From the NCBI RefSeq assembly GCF_030694375.1, contig NZ_JAUXYL010000042.1, positions 1 to 50,101 on the forward strand: a stretch of DNA of 50,101 nucleotides, in the 5' to 3' direction. Shown here piece after piece: positions 30,291-39,456 of the stretch (position 1 is the stretch's first letter; each line of letters opens with the position of its first letter). This stretch comes from Algoriphagus sp. (GTDB taxonomy: Bacteria; Bacteroidota; Bacteroidia; Cytophagales; Cyclobacteriaceae). The notes under the pieces are model-generated. The model saw nothing but the letters and a program-made list of their open reading frames with translations. It had not been told where the DNA came from and ran no database searches. The position numbers and the translations under genes are program-made.

Positions 30291-32063
30291 TTGAGCTTAG
30301 AAAAAGAAAAAGAATCGTCAGGCGAAATCGTCGACATGAAAGTACTGCAGCAGCTTTACTCCTTCGTAAAGCCTTATAAAGCGCAGTTTTACTTTCTTGT
30401 CTTTTTGACGATAGCCATGGCGATTTTGGCACCGACCCGACCTTATTTTATTCAGATCGCCATTGATGATTATGTTGCTATGGGCGATGCGGCAGGCCTG
30501 GTAAGGATCATTTACATTCTGGTAGGGCTGATGATTTTGCAGGCCCTTGTACAGTGGGCTCACACCTATTACTCTGGCTGGATAGGTCAAGTGATCATCA
30601 AGGATATACGGGTAAGATTGTATAAGCACCTACTCAAGCTCCGTCTCAAGTTTTTTGACAATACACCGATAGGCCGCTTGGTGACACGAAATGTCTCCGA
30701 TATAGAAACTCTTGCCGATGTATTTAGTGAAGGGCTTGCAGCGATTATCGGAGATCTGCTTCAGATCATCACGATTTTGGGCGTGATGTTTTACATTGAC
30801 TGGAAGCTGACCTTGGTGAGTTTGTGTACGCTACCGCTTTTGATAATTTCCACCTACGTCTTCAAGGAAAAAATCAAAGTCACCTTCAATGATGTTAGAA
30901 ATGCGGTCTCCAACCTGAATTCATTCCTTCAGGAGCACATTACCGGGATGAATATTGTGCAAATTTTCAACCGGGAACAGCGGGAATTCGAAAAATTCAA
31001 AGACATCAACCGGGAGCATCGTACGGCCCACATTCGCTCAGTCCTGTATTATTCCATTTATTTTCCTGTCGCAGAAATTATCCAGGCCATCGGAATTGGT
31101 CTGGTAGTATGGTATGGTGCGGTGGGTGTTTTGGGACTTGAATTGCAAATTGGTATCCTGATATCCTTTATCATGTACCTTCAGCTGTTTTTCAGACCGA
31201 TCCGTCAGATCGCTGATCGGTTCAACACCCTGCAAATGGGCGTTGTCAGTTCCTCACGGATTTTTAAACTTTTGGCAAGCACAGATAATATCGCAAATGA
31301 AGGCAATTACAAGCCTGAAAAAATCAAGGGAAACATCCGACTTGAAAATGTATGGTTTGCCTATGTGGACGAAGAATATGTACTTAAAAACATCACTTTT
31401 GAGGTAAAAGCCGGACAGACCATCGCTTTGGTAGGAGCTACAGGTGCAGGAAAATCCTCGATCATCAATTTGATTTCAAGATTCTACGAAATCAATCAGG
31501 GTCAGATTTTCATCGATGGGACCGAGATCAGAGAATATGAATTGGGGACTTTGAGAAAGCATATTGGAGTCGTGCTTCAGGATGTGTTCCTTTTCTCCAA
31601 CACGATCTATCACAATATCACGCTCGGAAACCCTTCTATCACCAGAGAGCAGGTCCTCGAAGCTGCCGAAAATGTAGGTGCACGAAAATTCATTGAGCGG
31701 CTTCCCGGAGGGTTGGATTACAATGTAATGGAGCGCGGCGCTACGCTTTCAGTGGGCCAAAGACAGTTGATTTCATTCGTCAGGGCCATGGTTTACAATC
31801 CCGAAATCCTGATTTTAGACGAAGCCACCTCTTCCGTCGACAGTGAAACCGAAGAATTGATTCAGGAATCCACAGAGAAAATGATGAAAGGCAGAACTTC
31901 AATTGTGATCGCTCACCGGCTTTCCACCATCCAAAAAGCAGACAAGATTCTCGTCCTTCACAAAGGTGAAATCGTAGAATCGGGAACACATGATTCGCTT
32001 CTTGAATTGGGAGGTTACTATACTCAACTCCATCAAATGCAACTGAAGATGATGGCGATTTAA
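30291..32063 (+). CDS. ABC transporter, fused permease-ATPase (MsbA/exporter type)
   Basis: A 590-residue half-transporter. The N-terminal membrane domain has about six helices, beginning FYFLVFLTIAMAILA, with coupling-loop sequence RNAVSNLNSFLQEHITGM. The C-terminal ATPase has Walker A GATGAGKSS (about residue 380), Q-loop VVLQDVFLFSN, signature LSVGQRQ, Walker B ILILDEATSS and switch His in IAHRLST. It probably works as a homodimer exporting lipids or drugs; the substrate is unknown. The start is either the TTG at 30291, used here, or the ATG at 30336. It follows truA closely. It might be combined with the following envelope genes, but 34 bp separate it from the next start. Confidence 0.93.
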   Translation: MSLEKEKESSGEIVDMKVLQQLYSFVKPYKAQFYFLVFLTIAMAILAPTRPYFIQIAIDDYVAMGDAAGLVRIIYILVGLMILQALVQWAHTYYSGWIGQVIIKDIRVRLYKHLLKLRLKFFDNTPIGRLVTRNVSDIETLADVFSEGLAAIIGDLLQIITILGVMFYIDWKLTLVSLCTLPLLIISTYVFKEKIKVTFNDVRNAVSNLNSFLQEHITGMNIVQIFNREQREFEKFKDINREHRTAHIRSVLYYSIYFPVAEIIQAIGIGLVVWYGAVGVLGLELQIGILISFIMYLQLFFRPIRQIADRFNTLQMGVVSSSRIFKLLASTDNIANEGNYKPEKIKGNIRLENVWFAYVDEEYVLKNITFEVKAGQTIALVGATGAGKSSIINLISRFYEINQGQIFIDGTEIREYELGTLRKHIGVVLQDVFLFSNTIYHNITLGNPSITREQVLEAAENVGARKFIERLPGGLDYNVMERGATLSVGQRQLISFVRAMVYNPEILILDEATSSVDSETEELIQESTEKMMKGRTSIVIAHRLSTIQKADKILVLHKGEIVESGTHDSLLELGGYYTQLHQMQLKMMAI

Positions 32064-32097
32064 TTCAGTAATCAACTTTAAACCAACTATCAATCCA

Positions 32098-32688
32098 GTG
32101 AAATATCGTATTCTATTTATCCTCATTTTATTGCCCTTTCTGGGTTTTGCGCAAGAAAGGGGCGTAGGAATCAGATTGGGAGAACCACTTTCAATTACTT
32201 ACAAAGACTTTATTGAAGACTACCTTTCTTACGAAATTATGATCGGTGGCGCAGGTGTCAACGGCTCGGACTATTACAGAAAGCATTTTGAAAACAACCC
32301 TCCGTCATCCAATGCCTTTTATCAGGGGCATTCGGCAAGCAGGGGTATCTCCCTCAATTTCAGAATGGCATTGCATGAAGATATCACGGATGTTTTTGAA
32401 ATTACCCAAGGGTATCTTTTGGGCTATGGCGGAGCCGGAGTGCAGCTCAGGACCACCAATGTCAATTACAGTTATTTTCAAAGTTCACCGGGTTCACCGG
32501 GTCAGCAACCGTTTTTATCCATTAAGCGAAGCAATATTGATTTAGGCCCTGAGGTTTTTGCCGGAGCAGAATATTATTTCAGTGAGACACCTCTCAACGT
32601 ATTTGTCGAAGTAGGGATGTTTTTGGAATTGATTGATCGGATCAATTTTAAAGGTCAGGGAGGAATCGGCGTACGCTATCTGTTTTGA
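32098..32688 (+). CDS. Predicted outer-membrane beta-barrel protein (196 aa)
   Basis: A 196-residue protein with a signal peptide (YRILFILILLPFLGFA) and alternating hydrophobic strands typical of a small barrel: GVGIRLGEPLSITYKDF, YLGYGGAGVQL-type strands and a C-terminal strand ending RYLF, an aromatic terminus recognised by the Bam complex. I do not recognise a specific family. The start is GTG, because it gives a complete signal peptide. The stop lies 2 bp before the next gene, suggesting coupling. Confidence 0.75.
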   Translation: MKYRILFILILLPFLGFAQERGVGIRLGEPLSITYKDFIEDYLSYEIMIGGAGVNGSDYYRKHFENNPPSSNAFYQGHSASRGISLNFRMALHEDITDVFEITQGYLLGYGGAGVQLRTTNVNYSYFQSSPGSPGQQPFLSIKRSNIDLGPEVFAGAEYYFSETPLNVFVEVGMFLELIDRINFKGQGGIGVRYLF

Positions 32689-32690
32689 AA

Positions 32691-33203
32691 ATGAAAAAAA
32701 CAGGGATTGCTTTTGTGATTTTACTTGCCGTCTCAACGGTTTTCTACTTCATTTTTGACCGACTTGGGGGAAATAACCCCATCGAAATTGAGTTGGTAGA
32801 GGCCTCTCCTCCTACGCTAGCCGGAAAATATTTTATAGGACAGCCACAGGATCAAGAGTTGGGGAATACGTTTCGATCGATTGAGACATTGTTATCTCTC
32901 AACCCCGGAAAGAAAATCCATACCATCTATTTTGAAGAGCCAAAGGGAAAATTGGATACCATGAAAGTATTTGTCGCTCTGGATTTACCCTTTGCACCAG
33001 CTGATTTGGAACTACTGGGATTTGCCGAGACTAGGCACATGCGAGCAACGATTAAAAGAAACAAATGGGTGATGCCAAGTCCGGACCAAGTCAAGAAGGA
33101 GATTGAAGCATCAGCCAAATCGCGAAATCTTTCACTTTCCGGAATTTTTATCGACCGGATAATTAGCGAATCTGAAGTTCAGGTGATCGCACCGATCAGG
33201 TAG
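32691..33203 (+). CDS. Hypothetical membrane-anchored protein (170 aa)
   Basis: I do not recognise a family with certainty. A single N-terminal hydrophobic helix (IAFVILLAVSTVFYFIF) anchors a periplasmic or external domain. The domain has TIYFEEPKGKLDTMKVFVALDL and ETRHMRATIKRNKWVMPSP, which faintly recall GyrI-like effector-binding domains. The ATG at 32691 is 2 bp after the preceding stop; a TTG two codons earlier overlaps that stop. It is probably cotranscribed with the barrel gene. Confidence 0.65.
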   Translation: MKKTGIAFVILLAVSTVFYFIFDRLGGNNPIEIELVEASPPTLAGKYFIGQPQDQELGNTFRSIETLLSLNPGKKIHTIYFEEPKGKLDTMKVFVALDLPFAPADLELLGFAETRHMRATIKRNKWVMPSPDQVKKEIEASAKSRNLSLSGIFIDRIISESEVQVIAPIR

Positions 33204-33403
33204 CTAATCTTTTGGGGTTTTAAACCCAACCTTGGCATCAAAACTGCCGTGAAAGAGTGAAAATAATTTAAAATCGAGCACGCCGAAATGCCTACAATCA
33301 AGGTGATACTTACCAGCCATCTGTCTGCCCTTGGCAAGTGAGAAATTCCTAACGTTAGCTAACTGGATATCCGATCAAAATCAAATTTTAATCCTATAAA
33401 ATC

Positions 33404-33955
33404 ATGCGAAATCTATCTTTAATTTTTGGCCTGGCTGTGGTTTTGGCCTTTCAGGCATGTGAAGGTCCGGAAGGCCTACCGGGATTGCAGGGTCCTCCGG
33501 GTCCTCAAGGACAACAAGGCGCACCCGGTGTAAATATTGTAGCCACCACCTACGAAGCCACCGTTGATTTTACAGCAGCAAATGATTGGGAAGCCTTTCT
33601 GGAATTTCCCGAAGAGTTGGTGGAAAGTGATGTTGTATTGACTTATATCCTTTGGGATGTAGTCCAGGGAAGAAAAATATGGAGAGCTGTCCCTCAAACC
33701 GTCTTTTTTCCTGAAGGGCCTTTGGTTTACAATTTCGATTTTACACAGGCAGATATTCGTCTCTTCCTTGAAGGGACGATTAATTTGAGAACTTTAGACC
33801 CGGTTTGGACTCAAGATCAGGAATTTAGAATTGTTGTAGTTCCCTCGGATTTTCCAAAAGGGCGAATTGATTGGACCAATTATGATGCAGTGACCAAAAT
33901 GTTCGGAATAACAGATGCTCAGTTCCGAAAATTAGAGCCTAAAAAGAAAAATTAA
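33404..33955 (+). CDS. Collagen-like lipoprotein (183 aa)
   Basis: A 183-residue lipoprotein. A hydrophobic signal ends FQA then Cys19. Residues 21-42 are seven Gly-X-Y triplets (GPE GLP GLQ GPP GPQ GQQ GAP), a short collagen-like segment found after the lipid anchor in many Bacteroidota surface lipoproteins. The remainder is beta-rich (VVLTYILWDVVQGRKIW). It probably sits on the outer membrane with the collagen-like part as a stalk or trimerisation region; this is inference. A terminator follows 24 bp after the stop. The 33204-33403 gap shows nothing I can name. Confidence 0.8.
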   Translation: MRNLSLIFGLAVVLAFQACEGPEGLPGLQGPPGPQGQQGAPGVNIVATTYEATVDFTAANDWEAFLEFPEELVESDVVLTYILWDVVQGRKIWRAVPQTVFFPEGPLVYNFDFTQADIRLFLEGTINLRTLDPVWTQDQEFRIVVVPSDFPKGRIDWTNYDAVTKMFGITDAQFRKLEPKKKN

Positions 33956-33978
33956 AAGTAAACCAACTCTTACCACAG

Positions 33979-34010
33979 GCGAGGCCCGGAAATCCAGGCT
34001 TCGCTTTTTT
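33979..34010 (+). terminator. Terminator of the collagen-like lipoprotein gene
   Basis: GCGAGGCC pairs with GGCTTCGC (one G-T) and is followed by T6. Confidence 0.85.
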
Positions 34011-34046
34011 ATTTTAAGGCAATCCCTCCAAAAATAATTTGGTGCT

Positions 34047-34054
34047 TATCTTTG
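34047..34054 (+). promoter_or_regulatory. -7 promoter box of hemE (TATCTTTG)
   Basis: An exact TAnnTTTG match 4 bp before the hemE ATG, the same box as at truA. A near-leaderless transcript is expected if it is used. Confidence 0.45.
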
Positions 34055-34058
34055 CGGC

Positions 34059-35084
34059 ATGCAACTCAAAAACGATCTACTGCTTCGCGCAGCCAGAGGT
34101 GAAAAAACAGAAAGAACTCCAGTTTGGCTGATGCGTCAGGCAGGTAGAATCCTGCCCGAATACCGCGCAGTCCGTGAATCTGTCAGTGGATTCATTGAAC
34201 TAGCCCAAACTCCGGAGCTTGCCGCAGAAGTCACTATACAGCCTGTTGATATTTTGGATGTGGATGCAGCCATTATTTTCTCTGACATTTTGGTCATTCC
34301 TGAAGCGATGGGTTTGCCTTACGAAATGATTGAAAAACGAGGGCCGTGGTTCCCGAATACAGTGCGAAGCAATTCGGATTTGAAAAAGTTGCGCGTAGCA
34401 GATGGAGATCATGATTTGAAATACGTGATCGATGCTATCCAGATCACCAAAAAGGCCCTCAACGGGCGAGTCCCACTGATCGGATTTGCAGGGGCTCCTT
34501 GGACGATTTTTGCCTATATGGTTGAAGGAAGCGGTAGCAAGACTTTTTCAAAATCCAGGGAAATGCTTTATCGAGATCCGGTCTTTTCTCATAGACTATT
34601 ACAGCTCATCACCGATTCTACGATCAATTACCTCAAAGCTCAGATCCGTGCCGGTGTGGATTTGGTTCAGATTTTTGACAGTTGGGCGGGGATTTTGGGG
34701 CCAAAGCAATACCGGGAGTTTTCCTACAACTACATTTCACAGATTTGCGACGCCATCAAGGAGGTGCCGGTCACGGTCTTTGCGAAAGGCGCTTTTTTTG
34801 CAAGAGAAGAAATGGGGCAATTAAACTGCGAAACCATCGGACTGGACTGGAATATGGGCATCGCAGAATCCCGAAAGCTGATCGGTGCAAACAAGACCCT
34901 CCAAGGAAATCTTGATCCAGCAGCACTTTATGGAAATCCTGACCAAGTTCGGGCGGCTACCCTAGAGATGATGGAACAGTTTCGTGGATCACGGCATATA
35001 GCCAATTTAGGTCATGGAGTCTACCCGGATATAGACCCTGAAATGGTGAAGGTTTTCATCCAGACCGTGAAGGAGTTTAAGTGA
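34059..35084 (+). CDS. hemE: Uroporphyrinogen decarboxylase
   Basis: A 341-residue enzyme that removes four carboxyl groups from uroporphyrinogen III to give coproporphyrinogen III in haem synthesis. It has the substrate-binding PVWLMRQAGRILPEYR near the N-terminus, IIFSDILVIPEAMGLPYE, GFAGAPWTIFAYMVEG and the C-terminal NLGHGVYPDIDPEMV. No cofactor is needed. Length is standard. It is single and converges on the MOSC gene. hemB lies elsewhere in the window (42563-43528), so haem genes are scattered. Confidence 0.95.
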   Translation: MQLKNDLLLRAARGEKTERTPVWLMRQAGRILPEYRAVRESVSGFIELAQTPELAAEVTIQPVDILDVDAAIIFSDILVIPEAMGLPYEMIEKRGPWFPNTVRSNSDLKKLRVADGDHDLKYVIDAIQITKKALNGRVPLIGFAGAPWTIFAYMVEGSGSKTFSKSREMLYRDPVFSHRLLQLITDSTINYLKAQIRAGVDLVQIFDSWAGILGPKQYREFSYNYISQICDAIKEVPVTVFAKGAFFAREEMGQLNCETIGLDWNMGIAESRKLIGANKTLQGNLDPAALYGNPDQVRAATLEMMEQFRGSRHIANLGHGVYPDIDPEMVKVFIQTVKEFK

Positions 35085-35115
35085 TCCGCTTTGAGAATTG
35101 GAAACCCGTCTGCCC

Positions 35116-35922
35116 TTAACGTTCACTGATTGCATCTCCAACGCGGATTTGACCTGTCTGAAGTGCTACGACATTTTGCCCGAAATAGACCTTATTGGAA
35201 ATGGTGCGGTAGGATGAAAGCGTTTTTAGAGGCTCCTTTCCCTTCACTCCGGAGTCCTGATCAACCGTGGTCAACACACAACGTGCACAAGGTTTGACAA
35301 TTTGAAATTCCACCTCACCGATTTTAATTTCACGAAGAGAATCTTCTAGGTAGGGAGTTCCCCCTGAAAAAACAAGATTGGGCCTGAATCGATCCATAGA
35401 CACCGGATTTTCCAATCGGGAATTCAAGTCATTCAGCGACTCTTGGCCAATGATCAGGTAAGGCATTCCGTCCGCAAAGCTGACTGATTCATCATTGACC
35501 GCATAGCGCGGATCGACTTTACGATGGGAGTTTTCAGGCATTAAAACCAAGCTGGCTTTGAAGCCTAAAAATCCCGAAAAGAATTGGTCAAGATCAGGGT
35601 GGACAGTTTTAGCCAAAACCTGATCGTCCCATATCGTCACCGTCAGTTCCGGTCCGGACGCTAAATCAAAAGGAACTTTGACGGTTTTTCCCAGTTCCTT
35701 TTTGTGAGAAACGACCAGCTCATTATCTCCTAAAGTCACCGCAAGCAAGGCTAATTGAGGGTATTCGCGCTGTGTGATAAACATTCCCTCATCATCTACC
35801 AGCATCCATCTTCGGTCGTGTTGAAAACCTTTTTCCTCCACAACAGCTTCAGAAAGCCGAATTCCCCCCAAAGATTTTATAGGGTAAATAAAAATATCCT
35901 GAATGATGAGTTGATTTTCCAT
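35116..35922 (-). CDS. MOSC domain protein (YcbX/mARC-like)
   Basis: A 268-residue protein with an N-terminal beta-barrel domain (IFIYPIKSLGGIRLSEAVVEE and DRRWMLVDDEGMFITQRE) and a C-terminal MOSC domain. The conserved Cys is in KPCARCVLTTVDQDSG, the molybdenum-cofactor-binding signature of YcbX and mitochondrial amidoxime-reducing proteins, which reduce N-hydroxylated compounds. The C-terminal ferredoxin domain of YcbX is absent, so an outside electron donor would be needed. It converges with hemE. A 63-codon frame lies directly upstream. Confidence 0.88.
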   Translation of the reverse strand: MENQLIIQDIFIYPIKSLGGIRLSEAVVEEKGFQHDRRWMLVDDEGMFITQREYPQLALLAVTLGDNELVVSHKKELGKTVKVPFDLASGPELTVTIWDDQVLAKTVHPDLDQFFSGFLGFKASLVLMPENSHRKVDPRYAVNDESVSFADGMPYLIIGQESLNDLNSRLENPVSMDRFRPNLVFSGGTPYLEDSLREIKIGEVEFQIVKPCARCVLTTVDQDSGVKGKEPLKTLSSYRTISNKVYFGQNVVALQTGQIRVGDAISER

Positions 35923-35925
35923 TGA

Positions 35926-36117
35926 TCAAAAATAGGAGAATTCGGCGTCGGCTTTGAGGCAAAAAGGAATATTTTTCAGGTTTATCAGTGCCATCAACTG
36001 GCGAAAATCCGAAAGTGTCTGAAAATGATGCGTGGCATGAATCACTGCCAATCCTAAAAAAATGACTAAAAGCCATTTGGCTCGTTCCCGGTTTCTAAGA
36101 GAGGAAAAATATTGCAT
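35926..36117 (-). CDS. Possible small membrane protein (63 aa)
   Basis: A 63-codon frame 3 bp upstream of the MOSC gene with one hydrophobic helix (KWLLVIFLGLAVIHATHHF) and a polar tail. It may be a small membrane partner of the MOSC protein or part of its leader. The composition is plausible, but there is no recognised family. The 36118-36352 stretch above it shows no clear promoter motif. Confidence 0.3.
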   Translation of the reverse strand: MQYFSSLRNRERAKWLLVIFLGLAVIHATHHFQTLSDFRQLMALINLKNIPFCLKADAEFSYF

Positions 36118-36352
36118 TAACTTTTAGATGCAGGTTTTTCAATTCAGGTTGCACAACTATTTTATTTTTTGAGAAAGCCTGCCAAAATCGGCTAGCCTAA
36201 TTTTCCAAAAAGTGACAAATCGATTTTTATCCGATTAAATCCATGGCAGGTTGACTGACAATCTGGCACCAAAAAGTAGAATTTCTCCAGTGGCACAAGC
36301 CTTGAAGAAAGGGGATTGTACAATTAATGCAACTATCTAAATCTATATAACA

Positions 36353-38266
36353 ATGGGAAAAATTATAGGCATTGACTTGGGTACCACCAACTCCTGCGTA
36401 GCCGTAATGGAAGGTAACGAACCCGTAGTCATTCAAAACAGCGAAGGAAGAAGAACCACCCCTTCAATTGTGGCTTTTCTTGACAACGGAAACGGTGAGC
36501 GTAAAGTAGGTGATCCCGCAAAGCGTCAGGCTATCACAAACCCGGCAAACACCATTTCTTCAGTAAAGAGATTCATGGGAAAGAAATTCTCTGAAGTTTC
36601 AGCTGAGAAAAAGCATGCATCTTACAAAGTAGAGCAAGGAACAAACGATACTGTTGTCGTAAGAATCGGCGACAGATCCTATACGCCTCAGGAGCTTTCT
36701 GCGATGATTCTTCAGAAAATGAAGAGCACTGCTGAAGATTTCTTGGGACAAACTGTAACTGAAGCCGTCATCACAGTTCCTGCATATTTTAACGACGCAG
36801 AGCGTCAGGCCACCAAAGAGGCCGGACAAATTGCAGGTCTTGAAGTAAAGCGTATCATCAACGAGCCTACGGCAGCTGCTTTGGCATACGGGATGGACAA
36901 GAAGCACCAAGACATGAAAATCGCAGTATATGACCTTGGCGGTGGTACCTTCGATATTTCTATCCTGGAGCTTGGCGATGGCGTTTTCGAGGTAAAATCC
37001 ACCAACGGTGACGTTCACTTGGGTGGAGACGACTTTGATCAAGTAATCATCGACTGGCTGGCTAATGAATTCCAAACTGAAGAGCAAATTGATCTAAGAA
37101 ATGATCCAATGGCACTTCAGCGTTTGAAAGAAGCTGCTGAAAAAGCTAAAATCGAGCTTTCCAGCTCTGCTTCTACTGAAATCAACCTGCCATATATCAC
37201 TGCAACCCAAACGGGACCAAAGCACTTGGTTAGACAGCTGAGCCGTGCAAAATTTGAGCAGCTATCTGAAACCTTGGTAAGAAGATCGATGGATCCTTGT
37301 ATCAAGGCCTTGAAAGATGCAAATATGACTGCTGCTGATATCGACGAAGTAATCTTGGTGGGTGGTTCTACCCGAATCCCCAAAATCCAGGAAGAAGTTG
37401 AGAAATTCTTCGGAAAGAAGCCGTCTAAGGGTGTAAACCCTGATGAGGTTGTGGCAATTGGCGCAGCTATTCAAGGTGGTGTATTGACCGGTGAAGTGAA
37501 AGACGTGCTTCTATTGGACGTCACTCCACTTTCTTTGGGAATCGAAACCATGGGTGGTGTTTTCACCAAACTGATCGAATCCAACACCACTATTCCTACC
37601 AAAAAGTCCGAAGTGTTCTCCACAGCAGTAGACAATCAGCCTGCAGTAGATATCCACGTGCTTCAAGGTGAAAGATCTTTGGCCAAGGACAACAGATCCA
37701 TTGGAAGATTCCAACTTTCTGATATCCCACCTGCACAAAGAGGCGTTCCACAAATCGAAGTTACATTCGACATCGATGCTAATGGTATTCTGAATGTATC
37801 TGCAAAGGACAAGGGAACTGGAAAAGAGCAGAAGATCAAAATCGAAGCTTCTTCCGGACTTTCACAGGACGATATCGAACGAATGAAGCGTGAAGCGGAA
37901 GCCAATGCGTCTTCTGATAAGGCCGAAAAAGAAAAAATCGAGAAGTTAAACCAAGCTGACAGCCTAATCTTCCAAACTGAGAAGCAGCTGAAAGAATATG
38001 GGGACAAACTTTCCGATGGAAACAAGGCTAACATCAGTTCCGCTTTGGAAGCATTGAAATCCGCACATGGATCCAAAAATCTTGAAGGTATCGATGCTGC
38101 AATGGAAAACTTGAACAAAGCTTGGGAAGGTGCTTCTCAGGAAATGTACAATTCCACCCAAGGTGCTGGTGCACAGCCGGGACCTGATGCCAATGCAGGA
38201 GAAGGAACTGCCGGAGACGGGGTTTCGGATGTAGACTATGAAGAAGTAAGCGAAGACAAGAAGTAA
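36353..38266 (+). CDS. dnaK: Chaperone DnaK (Hsp70)
   Basis: A 637-residue Hsp70 that holds unfolded proteins in an ATP-dependent cycle. The N-terminal ATPase begins IIGIDLGTTNSCVAVMEG and has the VYDLGGGTFDISILELGDG and GGSTRIPKIQ blocks. The peptide-binding domain has DVTPLSLGIETMGGVFTKLI. The helical lid and flexible tail end DVDYEEVSEDKK. Length is normal. dnaJ and grpE are not adjacent. No CIRCE inverted repeat is present in the 230 bp upstream. A weak TTG-N23-TAgaATTT candidate promoter lies at 36251-36284. A terminator follows. Confidence 0.97.
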   Translation: MGKIIGIDLGTTNSCVAVMEGNEPVVIQNSEGRRTTPSIVAFLDNGNGERKVGDPAKRQAITNPANTISSVKRFMGKKFSEVSAEKKHASYKVEQGTNDTVVVRIGDRSYTPQELSAMILQKMKSTAEDFLGQTVTEAVITVPAYFNDAERQATKEAGQIAGLEVKRIINEPTAAALAYGMDKKHQDMKIAVYDLGGGTFDISILELGDGVFEVKSTNGDVHLGGDDFDQVIIDWLANEFQTEEQIDLRNDPMALQRLKEAAEKAKIELSSSASTEINLPYITATQTGPKHLVRQLSRAKFEQLSETLVRRSMDPCIKALKDANMTAADIDEVILVGGSTRIPKIQEEVEKFFGKKPSKGVNPDEVVAIGAAIQGGVLTGEVKDVLLLDVTPLSLGIETMGGVFTKLIESNTTIPTKKSEVFSTAVDNQPAVDIHVLQGERSLAKDNRSIGRFQLSDIPPAQRGVPQIEVTFDIDANGILNVSAKDKGTGKEQKIKIEASSGLSQDDIERMKREAEANASSDKAEKEKIEKLNQADSLIFQTEKQLKEYGDKLSDGNKANISSALEALKSAHGSKNLEGIDAAMENLNKAWEGASQEMYNSTQGAGAQPGPDANAGEGTAGDGVSDVDYEEVSEDKK

Positions 38267-38285
38267 TCCAAGCTAAACCAATAAG

Positions 38286-38320
38286 ACGGCACCTTTTTTC
38301 GGATTGGTGCCGTTTCTTTA
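38286..38320 (+). terminator. Terminator of dnaK
   Basis: ACGGCACC (38286-38293) pairs with GGTGCCGT (38306-38313), followed by TTCTTT. Confidence 0.85.
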
Positions 38321-38392
38321 TTTAGAGCCAAGAATCTAGGATTTAATCATCAAGACTCTTGGCTCTTATTCTTGATTCAATTCAAAAATGAG

Positions 38393-38767
38393 ATGCGACT
38401 TACAGCAGAAAATAAATTGAAGAAACTAATTGTGGTGGGTGACCGGGTTTTGATCAGGTTAAAAAAACCAAACGAGAAAATGGGGTCAGGGCTTTACCTT
38501 CCCCCCGGAGTGCAGGAAAAAGAAAAAGTGCAGCAAGGATACATTATTAAAGCTGGGCCTGGATATCCTATTCCGATGCCTGTAGAAGATAGTGAGCCAT
38601 GGATGGATCAGGAGGAAAAAGTTAAGTATGTTCCACTTCAGGCAAAAGAAGGGGACTTAGCCATTTTTCTTCTCTCAGGGGCTCATGAAGTAATTTATGA
38701 AGGCGAAAAATATTTTATCGTATCCCAAGGGGCTATTTTGATGCTGGAGCGGGAAACAGAACTATAA
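38393..38767 (+). CDS. GroES-like co-chaperonin (Cpn10 fold), stand-alone
   Basis: A 124-residue protein with the Cpn10 core: LIVVGDRVLIRLKKPNEKMGSGLYLPP, then GYIIKAGPGYPIP, GDLAIFLLSGAHEVIYEGEKYFIV and a C-terminal AILMLERE strand. The mobile loop region (KPNEKMGSGLYLPPG) is present but differs from canonical groES, and an acidic insert (MPVEDSEPWMDQEE) lengthens the middle. It is not next to groEL, so it is probably a second, divergent GroES-like protein rather than the main co-chaperonin. It lies 126 bp after dnaK, behind a terminator. The ATG at 38393 was preferred to an upstream TTG. Confidence 0.8.
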   Translation: MRLTAENKLKKLIVVGDRVLIRLKKPNEKMGSGLYLPPGVQEKEKVQQGYIIKAGPGYPIPMPVEDSEPWMDQEEKVKYVPLQAKEGDLAIFLLSGAHEVIYEGEKYFIVSQGAILMLERETEL

Positions 38768-38772
38768 AAAAA

Positions 38773-38792
38773 AGCCCGGATGACCGGGCTAT
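38773..38792. terminator. Bidirectional terminator between the GroES-like gene and the secreted protein gene
   Basis: AGCCCGG and CCGGGCT around ATGA, preceded by a run of A (T on the minus strand). It ends both convergent transcripts. Confidence 0.8.
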
Positions 38793-38798
38793 TCTGAT

Positions 38799-39161
38799 TT
38801 AGTGAATCCAAGATTTCTTTGACCTCATTGATTTTGGCTCTTCGTAAACTGCTTTAGTGTCCACGCTTGAGGGCTTCTTATCCCAAGGATTTCTATTTTT
38901 AGCTTGAAGTCCTTTTGGGTTATCGATAGTGTCTCGGAAACCAATTTTAAGCTTTGATGCAGGTTCACTCATCCATACTTCGGTATTCTTAGCGGCTGGA
39001 CCTTGCAAGGCAGAAGGGTGGGACTCATGAACCAAAGTGATTTTTGGCCCTTGAACTGTTCCAACTGATGCATTTTTAAACTTAGGTCCCATCAACATAT
39101 CTTGGGAAAACGAAAGTGTAGAAATTAGGAATGCGGAAATAAACAGGGTCAACTTTTTCAT
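38799..39161 (-). CDS. Small secreted hypothetical protein (120 aa)
   Basis: A 120-residue protein with a clear signal peptide (KKLTLFISAFLISTLSFS), predicted to be exported. The mature part is basic and rich in Pro, Ser, Lys and Asn (MGPKFKNASVGTVQGPKITL and NPWDKKPSSVDTKAVYEEPK), lacks Cys, and looks disordered. No family recognised. It is transcribed alone toward the terminator at 38773. The 39162-39392 gap above it is AT-rich and holds its promoter, but no clear box was found. Confidence 0.75.
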   Translation of the reverse strand: MKKLTLFISAFLISTLSFSQDMLMGPKFKNASVGTVQGPKITLVHESHPSALQGPAAKNTEVWMSEPASKLKIGFRDTIDNPKGLQAKNRNPWDKKPSSVDTKAVYEEPKSMRSKKSWIH

Positions 39162-39392
39162 AGCTGTACATTTGGGTAGTACAAAACTATACTAATTTTT
39201 GAGACCTAGGGTTTCAAAAATCAGTTGATTTAGATCAAAAAGGCCCTCAAAAAGCAAATATTGTTCTTATTTCATGTTTTAACCGATAACAAACAGCATT
39301 TAATTCTAAACCGGAGATTTCCAAATTTTCACTTTTTCAGAGAATTTTCGTCTTTATTACAACTTAAATTAATTCACTTTTCATAAAAAATA

Positions 39393-39425
39393 AAAAACCG
39401 AGGTGAAATTCACCCCGGCTTTAAT
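39393..39425 (-). terminator. Terminator of the porin gene
   Basis: CCG-A-GGTGAAATTCACC-ccGG folds on itself (13-bp palindromic core at 39402-39414), and the minus strand continues with a T run. Confidence 0.8.
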
Positions 39426-39456
39426 TTAACAATAGACCCTGTTTAAATTTTCAATA

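Noticed and set aside
36118..36352. CIRCE (HrcA) operator before dnaK
   Set aside because: No TTAGCACTC-N9-GAGTGCTAA or close variant is present.
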